Shown piece after piece: positions 10,238 through 21,645 of a stretch of DNA of 64,000 bases (position 1 is its first letter; every line of letters starts with the position of its first letter). The stretch comes from Eutypa lata (Eukaryota; Ascomycota; Sordariomycetes; Xylariales; Diatrypaceae). The stretch spans positions 3,596,001 through 3,660,000 of the forward strand of contig JAKULF010000001.1 of NCBI GenBank assembly GCA_022661535.1, given 5' to 3'. Below the pieces are notes generated by a model. The model was not told where the DNA came from. It searched no databases and saw only the letters and a program-made list of their open reading frames with translations. The position numbers and the translations under genes were made by a program.

Positions 10238-12636
10238 GATGTGTGTCATGTATGTCAGCAGTGATGATTGTACCGGTTCAAGTTTAGGTTTTTCAGTTCA
10301 GGCCTCTAGACACGTGAGGCTCTAAGATGAAGTAAATTCTTTCTTGTGAAGTGAAAAGGTAAACTCAGCAGTAATAATGGGAGAATCTGGGCGTTCTTTC
10401 TTCCAGCTAATGTGATGTAAAGAAAAGAATTTTTCATGTGAGACAATGTAAGGTATTTATACTGTAGTATTGAGGCCCGAGGCTAAGGCAAGGCTAGGAA
10501 CACCTGTGAGTCATTTTATTGGACGCTCGCTTAGGAAAAGAAGCAAACTACGTATAAATAGCAGCCTTCAAAACTGACACTTGCCTACATTCTCCAGGTG
10601 AATATACCTAGGCGTCTATGATTCATGTTCATTGCAATGTATTCCCCTGATGTATTACTTATATTAAACAAACTTGAGCCGGGATTCCTGAGCCAATTAG
10701 TTTCCAATCATATATCCACGTATGACAGTGATGGTTACCCATAACTCGATTACTAGAGATTTATCGTCGTCATCCCTCGCCGATCGAAGATTCTGACGTA
10801 GTATGTACTATAGTCAAGAGTATCTGCGAAAGTGAGCAAACCAACATCCACGACACTGGAATGTACTCTATATGACGAATACTGACACTGGAATGGATCG
10901 ACAAACGGTATTCGTAGTTACTCTAGCCGAGCGACTCGCTTAAAGAAACGGGAGAATAATCACCGACCATCATTTTGTAACATCATAGTAACATAAGTTA
11001 CGTGTCACCAGTTTCACGGTCTGTAGTTTCAGTCACTGCGGGAATTCTGTGCGAGGTCCGTGTATATCACATGAAAGGTATGCAGCTAATTATAGCATAG
11101 GGACACTTCAGACGGACTATGAATCACGCCTGTAATATGAAACTTAATAACATAGCAATCAAGGGACCAAGGTATCCCAAGTATAGTTCCAGTGCAGAGT
11201 CTATGCCTCTGATGATGATGATCTGGCTTCTGCTAGAACTTATGTACCATTTCAAAGGGCTTCCCAACCTTTGCGTATCCATGTAGACGCTCAGTGCATA
11301 GGTACAGGTTCTTGGTTCGGCAACCCAAAATTGAATCTTGTGTAGGTCAGCGATATCCCCTTTGCTTCTGACTTCTTGTTTACTAATTATGCTCAAACCC
11401 AACAAACATCTACCTTTGCAGGCAAATATAACGCACGAATGATCCTCACAAGTAGAACTAACCTGAAGATACATATCATGCTAACCTTTACCGTGGTGAA
11501 GATTTCATATATTGTCACATGCGAAATTGGATCCAGGTATGTTGGCTGCAGGACAGCTGCTGCAGGAATGCATAGGAATGCCAACACTTCAATATTTAGA
11601 GGTCATACGACCATCAACGGAATGCATAGATGCCTAATAAGAGCCAACAGCTATTATCAGCTGCTAGGACGGCAATATGATATCACAGATACGTACCTTT
11701 ATTTTGTGTGTATATAGTAGATGACCCTACAGGCCGTACAGGACAGAAAGAAGGACCTTATGGACCTTAGGACCAAAGAATATTATTAGTTGAATAGAAC
11801 CTCAGTTCCAAGCCTTCACATCCTTGTCACATATATGGCTCAGTCGTCAGCAAGGTAAGACTGTCAACTTGTATATCAACAAACGGAGACGTGTCTTTCT
11901 ACTGCAACCAATTTGACATGAATATTCTACCTCTAACATTACTTAGATTCGTTAATTGGGCCTCTGACCACCAACGCCTAGGGTGTGCTTCGGTAAGTAT
12001 CAACGGGCATTAATTCAATAACCATACATTATCTAACACAATGGATATGTCTAGACCTTGAAAGGGGGATATCATAAAGGTAATAGACCGATAGGAACAA
12101 ACCTATGTATTACAATCTGACAAGTGCTTATCACCCAGCTCTCCACGGCACGTTAGTAAGTCACGAGGTTTGGTTTTCGCCCCGTTACTGTTCAACCAGC
12201 CAAGAAGTAGTTTCGTTACACGGCAGTATTGTAGATGCCCGAGATCAGACCTCCTTATAAACATCATCTTTTACTCATCTCTATTGCTTCTCTGACGTAG
12301 TTACAAGCAGGATCACCGAAGTTGCGGTCAAAAGCCATGTAAGTATTGGTTTAGGAACAAGCCATAGGTGATTGGGGCTACTTACCTAGTGAACGGCGAT
12401 ACATTTCCTTGTACTTGGTTGCCCGAGCCGAGCTCTTGGAAATAGTCAAAACCGAGTGGCAGAAGTGATCTCACTGCTTTCATAGCTTCTAGAAAAATAT
12501 ATAATGGTGCTTTACGTCCCAACGGAGTTATCCTCAGGATACCCTAAAGCCTTTGATTTATTCCAAAAACGTATATCAAAACATCATACTTTATTTTGTC
12601 ATCATATATAATTCACTGGTGATATCATCAAGAACC
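10238..12636. other. 2.4-kb gene-poor region upstream of the ABA3 homologue
   Basis: No complete gene is supported. Open frames at 11124-11717 overlap on both strands and have no domain. On the minus strand, 12340-12261 (MAFDRNFGDPACNYVREAIE) and 12440-12385 (ATKYKEMYRRSL before a GTAAGT) look coding-like, but I could not join them into a gene. A TATATAA lies at about 12498-12504, 135 bases before the cyclase ATG. Confidence 0.5.
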
Positions 12637-13836
12637 ATGGCCTCGAGGACTGGTGAATTGAACACGACTAATGTGGGAATCGAGGAGAGCAAGAATGTGC
12701 TCGACGAAACCAAACACCTTGGAAGTCGAGGCCATTGGTTCTATCCAGACGACATCAAAAATGACCTGAAAGACGTCGACCTACCCAGCGAACTGAAGGC
12801 TGAAACTCTCGCCTGCGCATGGGAATACACCAGATGCGTGATCCCCCAGTTCACCAACTGGACTCGCTACATCGCCTTCGCCCGCATCATCGCCGAGTTC
12901 CGAGGCACGCTGGTGGATGTGATGGCGGGCGATGATATCCTCGGATACAACCTCCAAGGTCTACTTGACGCTGTTTTCGAAGGCACACCTGCACATGAAG
13001 AGATGGCGCGCGAATACAGAGCCTTCCTGCTCATCACCGGCGACAAGTGCCGCCAGAGACGCAACGAGTCCGAGCTGTTCCGCCGATACGTGGATTCCCT
13101 CGCCAAGTCCCCCCGGGATTGGTTCCGGCTGCGGGATGGCGATGCGCTGTCACGCTTTACTATAGCCGCCGCGCTCGCCTGTAACGATTTCGACGACGTG
13201 TGGTTCCGCGAAGATGAGCTCCAGGTTCTGGCTGAACTCAGCGTCACCCTGTACGATGCTGTAGCCTTCTACAAGCACCGCGCGGAGGGAGAAACCAACA
13301 GCACTTTTGCTTACGTCGGCGACGAATCACGCACGGCGTCCTACCGCCGGTGCCGTGAGGTGCTCTTGGCCTTGGACGTCGTGTGGGCGGGATCTTCTGC
13401 GCACCGATGTGTCATCAACTTCTTGAGACCCTTCGGCGGCCCCATTCATATGATGATGCGGCGATATCGGTTTGTCGAGGATGGCCTGACCGTGGGCAAA
13501 GCCGAAAACGACGAGGTCGTGGCTCGGACTCGCAGCAATTACAAGCTCTGGAACCGTCTGGACGCGGCGAACGAAGGAGCCGAAAGAGGGCGCTATTCAG
13601 AAGCGCTCGCCCATGGCGAGAAATTGATGTTCCCCAGCCTACCCGGAATGCTGGAGAATAGTGACCATGAGCATTGCAACAAGTGCCAATACCGGAGCTC
13701 CTACGGCGCAAAGTCATCCGGTCAATTTGGCGGTGTCGAATTATGTGGTGACTGCCGGCAAGAGTGGCAGGCTTACCTAGAGTCGTTCCCAGAGCGAGTC
13801 ACACGTGTCTTCCCTGAACTTCTATCAGCTACCTAG
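12637..13836 (+). CDS. ABA3-type sesquiterpene cyclase homologue
   Basis: One exon encodes 399 residues from the ATG in AACCATGG at 12637; the in-frame stretch upstream has no ATG. It closely resembles Botrytis ABA3, the non-canonical cyclase that converts farnesyl diphosphate to an alpha-ionylideneethane in abscisic acid synthesis. Recognised blocks are HWFYPDDIKNDL, ACAWEYTRCVIPQFTNW, EGTPAHEEMAREYRAFLL, FTIAAALACNDFDDVWF, AVAFYKHRAEGETNSTFAY, FGGPIHMMMRRYRFVE and a C-terminal Cys-rich segment with two CxxC pairs (HCNKCQYR...LCGDCRQEW). The family lacks the classical terpene-synthase DDxxD plus NSE pair; conserved acidic clusters such as CNDFDD and HRAEGE are the likely metal-binding sites. 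No P450 or other ABA-cluster gene flanks it here, so its product may be an ionylideneethane-like sesquiterpene rather than abscisic acid. Its intronless structure fits a compact accessory gene. Confidence 0.85.
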   Translation: MASRTGELNTTNVGIEESKNVLDETKHLGSRGHWFYPDDIKNDLKDVDLPSELKAETLACAWEYTRCVIPQFTNWTRYIAFARIIAEFRGTLVDVMAGDDILGYNLQGLLDAVFEGTPAHEEMAREYRAFLLITGDKCRQRRNESELFRRYVDSLAKSPRDWFRLRDGDALSRFTIAAALACNDFDDVWFREDELQVLAELSVTLYDAVAFYKHRAEGETNSTFAYVGDESRTASYRRCREVLLALDVVWAGSSAHRCVINFLRPFGGPIHMMMRRYRFVEDGLTVGKAENDEVVARTRSNYKLWNRLDAANEGAERGRYSEALAHGEKLMFPSLPGMLENSDHEHCNKCQYRSSYGAKSSGQFGGVELCGDCRQEWQAYLESFPERVTRVFPELLSAT

Positions 13837-14270
13837 AGGAGCTCCTAGTTGTTCAACGTAATCTGTGATGATGGCCGAGAGCACATAAGTGGAGGATTGA
13901 ACACCCTACTTCTGTAGCTGCAGCATACTACGCAGCGTAGCTGGTTAGACCTCAGTTGGCATAAAATAATCTATGTTCGTTTAAGGCATAATAAATACTT
14001 GCGACAACATTATGTGATACTAGTTTCAAACGTATATTTGATGATGATGATATAGACATCTCAGAGATCTCATGAATTCCCTCCGGATCACGAAATATGT
14101 ACAACAGAACTCAACGACGACTACCAACACCACCTGAGAGAGGATGCCAGGATGAACTAACTACCAAGGCATTTCCCTACCCGACCATTTTGACTCGACG
14201 CATCTCCCGTTTCGGACGATGTGATGATCGTGGCGATAGTGACGACGATGATGGAAAGAAGAGAGGGTAT
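13837..14270. other. Convergent 3' spacer
   Basis: This is 430 bases between the cyclase and xylanase stop codons. It contains ATGATGATGATATAG near 14040 and no gene. Confidence 0.6.
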
Positions 14271-15362
<1,092 letters not shown>

Positions 15363-16114
15363 TTATCAGATCATCCGCCACTCCAAGGTCCTTGCCGTTC
15401 CCGAGATCCTATAGAGGAATCCGATGTTGTCCATCTGCGAATCCGTTTCTTACATATTTACAGGTCTCGTAGCTAGTCGATCAGTTTAGTTACTACTGAC
15501 GGAAACAGGAAACACACATTACATACATACATACAACACAAGGATTGCCCCATGTCGCATTGTAGAGACGTAAATTATAGGTTGTGTGAGGTATAGAGTC
15601 TATACTAGGTTCTATGCATATTCCCGGCATTGGGGCGATATGCTTGTTTATGTGAGAGCCAGTAAGGCCGGTTCGTTTGAGATTTTAGCCGTCGGCTATT
15701 ATTGTCGACCCATTAACTTATCATCACCCGCCCCATGTTCACCTGCATTGCACGCCCGCCCAGGTTTTTTTTCTTTTCGTTTTGTTTTGTTTGTACCCTC
15801 TTCCCACCCCCTACGCCACGAGTGTTTCATCCGGATCAGGGGGAGTTGGTGGGAGCATTGCACATGCCATACGCCTCCCACCTTTACGATGTCCCGCTCC
15901 TCCGGGACGAAAGCTGCTTAGTAACAAATCTTTGAGAGGGAATCTCGATATTTTACCTAACTACCTATATAAGTACATACGTAACTGACGGCCAAGCCTG
16001 GACCTAGCGACCGGCTAAACAGACAGGAACGCCTGAAGAAGAGTACCCCATCCCATCCGTCTTTTCTCCAAATATCCGGTGGATGGGTTGTGATATACCC
16101 CCTGAACAATATCG

Positions 16115-16138
16115 CAATGAGGCAATGAGGCAATGAGA
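16115..16138 (+). repeat. Tandem 8-bp repeat, three copies
   Basis: Three consecutive copies of GCAATGAG in the xylanase/MAM33 spacer. No function is suggested. Confidence 0.7.
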
Positions 16139-16696
16139 GCCCGCGAGCTCGTGGCGTTCTGGAACTGGAGAACAGGCCTCGGGATGTGCAATTAATCTAC
16201 AGCATATAGGGGTCTTGTCGAAATTGAATTCTTGTGGGAGGCCTAACTAGAGGCTAGGAAACTTAGGCAAGTTAGATAACATCAGTGGCGGAAGAAATGA
16301 TGATCGCACAAGCGATCGGAAACGTGCGCCGAGCACTCGGAGCGCTAGGAAGCTCGAATATTGCACCACGGATCAGGAAAGAACTTGAAGACCGAGTGGG
16401 AGTGCCAGGGCCGCTAGGGAAGAGCAGTATGGAGTACAAAGAATTTGTTCGAGTCAGAAAGAGTCGTCCCTGGCTTGGAAGAAGACTTCATCATATTGAT
16501 CTCATCAGACGGATCCTAGAATTACGGCCGTCGCACTATTATACATGTCCCATGCCATGGGGGGGTTTTAGAGTGGAATATATTACACAAGTTTCTCATG
16601 TCGCGTTTCGATAGGTTCTTTTTTTCATTACCCTTTCCTTTTCATCCAACCACTGGTTGTATCCTTAAAACAAAACGCAATGAGATAAAAACCCCC

Positions 16697-17683
16697 TTAG
16701 GCGTCGATGAAGTTCTTGACATCCTTCAACCAGGTCTGGTACTCCTTCTGCTCCTTGATGTCCATGTAGTCGGGGACGAAGACGGCGAGGGCTTGGGCGA
16801 TGCCGCGCTCCTCAAGATAGCGCTCCATCAGGACCTGCAGGTCCTCGTCGAGGCTGCCGAAGGGCGGGCCCGGGTAGACGTCCTGGGCGGTGTGGGTGAT
16901 TTCGGCCGTCTCGCTGTGGGCGTGCTTGGGATCCTTGAAGTAGTAGAAGTTCTCGACCATGATCTGGCCGTCCTGGGCGAGGGCCTCGATGTTCAGGGCT
17001 CCCTTTCCTGGCTTCTCGACCACGACGTTCAGCCGGCACGGGACGGCGGCCTCTCCCTCCTCGTCGACACCCTCCTCCTCGCCCTCCTCAGCCTCGGCCT
17101 CAGCGGCTAACTGGCGGCCCTCGGGAGTGTCGAGCTCCTCGTCCGTCAGGGCAGAGTCCTCCAAGGGGGTATCGGGCTCGTAGTTAGCAAGATCGGAGAT
17201 GGAGAATGATACGGTGATGCTGCAGAGGAGGGTGGGTTGTTAGCTCGGAAACTCATGTACATATTCAGTGCCGTGTAAATATAAGAATAAATTGCAATAG
17301 AGAGATTTTGCGACTTACGTCTCGTTGCCAAACTTCCGCGTGAGGCGGACATCTTCCTTGCCGGGGATATCCTTGAGCTCGAAGGGGCTGTTCTCGAGGA
17401 AATCCTTAACGCTGGCAGGCAATTGCTCGTTCTCCTTCATCTCGCCCTCGAACTGCAGCTCGCTCTCCAGCTTGACGGACAGCTCCTCGTCAACCTCGAC
17501 AGCAGGCGCTCTCCGCAGCGGCGTCGTCGAGAAGGCGGATGTGACTTGTGTTGATCTGAGAGGGGCCCATGATGACTTCAACAGGGAGCTGGGACGAGCT
17601 ACTGTAGATTGTCTGAGGGCAGTAGAGCTGAGGCGGGAGAGAGTTCGCGGCGCAGATCGCGCAACGGCTCTGAGGGACATCAT
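16697..17683 (-). CDS. mam33: Mitochondrial acidic protein MAM33 (p32/gC1qR family)
   Basis: Matrix protein of the p32 family, linked to mitochondrial translation and respiratory function. Exons 17683-17319 and 17219-16697 around a 99-nt intron encode 295 residues. The N-terminus is a typical mitochondrial presequence: rich in Arg and Ser, no acids, ending near STTPLRRAP. The mature part starts with the acidic helix VDEELSVKLESELQFE. It then has the family blocks FLENSPFELKDIPGKEDVRL, FSISDL, a central very acidic loop (EAEEGEEEGVDEEGE) and the C-terminal FGSLDEDLQVLMERYLEERGI...FVPDYMDIKEQKEY...WLKDVKNFI. Splicing restores GNETITVSFSISDL. Two ATGs open the frame; the first is used here. Confidence 0.94.
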
Positions 17684-18398
17684 ATTGAATACAAGGTTTC
17701 TTCCGTATTGACACCGGTATAGAAAATATAACAGCCTAACCTAGTATACTCAATGATCCCTGTGGAATGAGTTTGGGTATAGTAGACTTGGGGAAGCTTG
17801 AAGATACTGGAGCTTCGTCTACATTAAAAATAAATTTTTTGACGTCGCCATTTCATAAATCCTATCTAGTTAGCTCCTTGCTTAGTCTACGCACAGACCA
17901 ATTAATTAAAGCTAGTTTGAGGTGGCGCCCAATGAAAATTTGCGTGAATTGCTAGAGGGAAAGGTTTGATTTATCGCTCCAATACAGATGCCTCTCTAGC
18001 ATTTGCCAGCTGCCACATCATTAACTAATGTATGCATCGAATATATCGCTTTATATCTGAATCACTGGGCAACTTCGAGGTTTTATGTATGGGGTAGAAG
18101 AAGAAAAACATCGTCCTTCAAAAATTTCGTAGCATTGAATTGCATATACTAGAATTGAAAGTTCTCCCTATTCCCCATAGCTAACTAAACACACAGAGAT
18201 ACATAGACTATCCAGAGCCTATGCTCGGATCCAGCCGACGTCGTGTGTGAATCCGTGAAGGAGGTATGTACAAGGTCTGCTTCCATGATAGGTACATCAG
18301 CTTGATGGCCCCCAAACAGCAAAGGCTATTCTTTTTATGTTTCACCCCTTCCATGTCTCATTGAAGTATCCACAAACGTCGATGAGCATATCCGTCTC
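17684..18398. other. Intergenic spacer
   Basis: Holds the MAM33 promoter on the left; AT-rich and without a supported gene. Confidence 0.55.
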
Positions 18399-18626
18399 TT
18401 AGAAGAAGCCGACGCGATTGGCCCCTGGATGAGAGATCGGGTCGGGGTTCTCCCTGCACTTCCAGCACTGGTAAGATGTCATGCTTGGTTTGCTTCCCAC
18501 TCCCCTTCCGCAGCTGCCGAAGACGCCGCTTTTCTTTGCCCTGGAGCAGCTCTCTTCTGAGATCAGAACCGTTTCCTCTTGGGCGCAGAGGTAACAGGCT
18601 CGGAGGTGGGTGACGTATTTGCACAT
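18399..18626 (-). CDS. Small Cys-rich protein, possible zinc ligand set
   Basis: The frame beginning MCKYVTHLRACYLC encodes 75 residues with eight cysteines and one histidine. Spacings are C..H..C-C, then C and C, then CWKC near the C-terminus. Short fungal proteins that open with MCK and an early Cys/His cluster are common, and none has a known function to my knowledge. A good donor (GTAAGATC at 18701) and an acceptor (CTACAG ending at 18629) lie just upstream. The transcript is therefore probably spliced in its leader, or the protein starts further up (ATG at 18785 lies in the unspliced frame). Splicing from that upstream ATG would shift the frame and stop after about 49 codons. The start is uncertain; the C-terminal part is the firmer call. 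Confidence 0.45.
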   Translation of the reverse strand: MCKYVTHLRACYLCAQEETVLISEESCSRAKKSGVFGSCGRGVGSKPSMTSYQCWKCRENPDPISHPGANRVGFF

Positions 18627-19975
18627 TCCTGTAGGTAAGGTACACGTGAGAATGCTGATCTCCACTCGGTATATATGTAGGATGGGACAAAGAGATCTTA
18701 CCGGAGAAACGGCGCTGATGGGGAGCTCGGCAGCTTGCGGGTTTGACGTGAGAGGTAACTTGTCGGTAAGGGTAGAGATCGCCATCGCATTTTCTCGGGG
18801 GACGCCCACCCGAAACTTATATCTGAAAGCCCTACCACCCCCATCCTCCATGACAAGCCTCGCAGCCGAGTCTCAACTCGGTGTATAGACCTGACGACGC
18901 TCCGCGTACCACCTACAGCGAGGTCAGGGCCTGTCGTACGATTTGCTGGGCCAATCGGATCTTGATGGGAGCGAATGAAAGATTGTAGTCTCAGTACAAG
19001 GTCATGGATCAAAGCCATATTCACTTCTTAGTAGTAGCAGTAGCCGTTACGATGTTAGGATGTCTAGTCGGAGAAACGAGCGAGCGCCTAGGGTCCACAG
19101 AACGACCACGGCCCGCCGATCTCTGTATCGGCTAGGTTTAAAAAGAAAATCAACTATAACAAGCCATCGTGCATCTAACCGGAGCGGGGGCGAGGGGGTT
19201 CAAGCAGAATAAGGCTGTGAAATGTCGCACCCCAACCGAAGAACGGGACGTGGGTTGCTTAAGTATAAATAAGGTTGCCGGGTCAGTGGTACGGCCTTGT
19301 CGAATACCCAAAGATCTGGAGTTCAGACAAACTTTAGATCTGTGGCCCCTGTGCCATCGGCTGGTCGCTTCCTCCGCCCATATGACGGGAAACTGCGCAG
19401 CAAACACGTCAACCAGCCAGGCTGTGACGCTTGGGAGGTAGTGCGACGAATATGCATAGAAGTTGGGAACTGGGCACAAACTCGGAACATCAAAAGTCAC
19501 TTTCCAAGGGCTATCTTGCCTGTCTTGCGTCTGGACGTGCCAAGAAGCATGCCGACTAACTACCGAATATCAAATCTCTAGGACTGCGGAGGTAAAGACC
19601 GAACACACAGCGATGCTGTACTCACCAGCTAATGCAGCCGAAAGACAGCATAGCAACTATAGGAGGGGCTCATGTTTGATCCTGGGTACGTGACGCCGAA
19701 GGGTCTAATGGAGATACACCAACTAGGAGGGTGAGCATTTGGGGTCACTTGCAGTTGATAGGCACGCATTCTTCTGTAGGTAACCGGGTGTTCGCGAATC
19801 AATGTTCAAGCTCGATAAAGTCCCTTGTCGTGTCTCAGAAGACTCCTTACGCCAGATGCGCCGCCCCGTCAGCTCTAGATGAAGATAGAAAGATCAACCG
19901 ATGCACACACAAGAAGTCCCACACAGTGCTCCGTAGAATGGCATAGCGGTGCCTATTGCCGTGGCCAAACTTCGT
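18627..19975. other. Intergenic spacer upstream of the small Cys-rich gene
   Basis: About 1.3 kb with several overlapping open frames on both strands, none with domain, start context or splice support. No tRNA-like box pair was found. Confidence 0.5.
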
Positions 19976-20713
19976 CTAATGGTCTCCTCGCGGTGGGAAA
20001 CTAGACGCCTTGACTGTCCCCTTGGAAGATATCCTGGCCCATTTCATTATTGTCAGGTAGGACCAATCACCCTCCCATCGATTTAATCGGTCGGCGTTCT
20101 CCTCTGTATCAAGTACGGGGACCACTGTGGGAGATATTAGGTCAGCCGAACTAGAGGGGGAGAAGGGAGATTGCTCGCAGCTACTCACAGAAACCATTCT
20201 GCCATTCCTTCTGAATGGTCTCAATCTTCATCTTGAGCAAGTCCTCCCTGGTGCTTGCCGGCCGTCCTTTTCGGCGAGTCTTCTTGATCTCTTCTAGTTC
20301 CTCATCATACTGCTGCACGAAGCTATGGTTTTCTTAGCATTTGAAATACTCCGAGAAGGAGGCTAAGAGATACTTACGTCTTGATAAGCTGTTGAATCGT
20401 ATCGGATTCAAGAGGTCGGCCTTCATTCTGTTTGACCGCTTCTTGGAAGAAAGCTGCACGTTCAACTTCATATCAAGTTAGTTAGTATTTGTTGTTGTTA
20501 CCCACCTATGTTTGCAGTGCACACATTAAAGGGGTTTTACATACGGTATGGCTGGTCATTCCTTCTCCTTGTAGCGGCGATCTTCTCAAGCTTCTCGTCT
20601 CTGACTTGGGCTCGGTGTAGCCTCTTAGAATCTCTGGAATATTGATGTAAAGACTGAATAGGGCCCTTTTTCTTCGCGATAGCCTTTCGGGTCTTCTCAA
20701 AGGAGGTCCCCAT
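19976..20713 (-). CDS. tma16: Translation machinery-associated protein TMA16
   Basis: Ribosome-biogenesis factor of the TMA16 family, which associates with pre-60S particles. Four exons, 20713-20545, 20465-20378, 20322-20189 and 20124-19976, join in phase (introns of 79, 55 and 64 nt) and give 179 residues. It begins with the basic block SFEKTRKAIAKKKG and SRDSKRLHRAQVRDEKLEKI, continues with a helical core (FFQEAVKQNE, IQQLIKTFVQQYDEEL, RRKGRPAS) and ends with the conserved YLTIMKWARIS-like tail before KGTVKASSFPP. Length and order of motifs match the family. It is divergent from EXO1, the two start codons being 930 bases apart. Confidence 0.9.
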
Positions 20714-21645
20714 TGTGATAGGAAAGAAGTTTAAGCTTGTGTTCCTGTCTCAGTACGACATATAAATATGGATGAAGTTATACCACACAATTATGCGCCT
20801 TTGGCGTCGCTTGTATAGGGACGTCTTGCAGAATTAAAATCTAAACCAAATTTCAAGTGGAGTCTGAAGTTCGGTCTTTCAATGTTAGTTGGCTTTCAAG
20901 ACTTTCATCTCGAAGTTTTTTCAGTTTTGCATGTGCTGAAAATGTTAGCGCTAGAAATCCAAACCCCCCAGTGCCCCATCTGCCCATGTATCCCCACATT
21001 GATAGCTCTAAAAATTGGAATCCCGTGTGCTCAGGCCAGCCGCTAACCCCCTTTAGGAGATCGTTAAATATTACTTTCCTAGACCTTAGGTATGTATGTA
21101 CCTACATACTTAGTTAGCCCCAGGCTTCCAGGCGCCAACATTGAATTTACGCTAAATGGAGTTTGCGGATCCATCTCGACGCGGTTGCTCTTATCGATTG
21201 ACTCTTATACCGCGTTCTTCCCTCTTGACCTGTGGTTCTATCAGATTATATTCCACGACCCATTCCCATCTTTAAACATTCACTCCATCGTTATAGCTTT
21301 GTTTGTTACTTGTTAACTATTCACCAAATTATCCCCATTTTCTTTTTCCTATTGTCGTTGCCCATAGTACACCATCACAACGTCAAGACTGCCCAGCTGT
21401 TATTGTGGTTGGCCTGTGTTTACTTCCAACTCCATCTACCCTTTTCAACATATCCCTTCGAATTGATCTGCGTGATTGGACAAGACGTATATAAACTCAC
21501 TCTTCCGCACATCCATTGTTCTTGAGAGCTACTCTCGTGACATTGGTTCAACTATAGTCCTGTTCTTGCATGGCATACTATAGATTGTAGCATCCTCTTC
21601 GCGGTGTGGACTGAGTGGGGGAGTCTTCGGTGACGTTGTGACAAG
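20714..21645. other. Divergent promoter region, TMA16/EXO1
   Basis: 930 bases between two divergent start codons. It is pyrimidine-rich from 21180 to 21530 in the EXO1 direction, as often seen before fungal start sites. Overlapping open frames here are not supported as genes. Confidence 0.55.

Noticed and set aside
16285..16614. 109-codon plus-strand frame
   Set aside because: Starts at GTG, shows no recognisable domain, and lies in a repeat-bearing spacer.
19160..19700. Possible tRNA or rRNA in a GC-richer spacer
   Set aside because: No A-box/B-box pair (GGTTCRANYCC type) or foldable cloverleaf was found; the same holds for the rest of the window.
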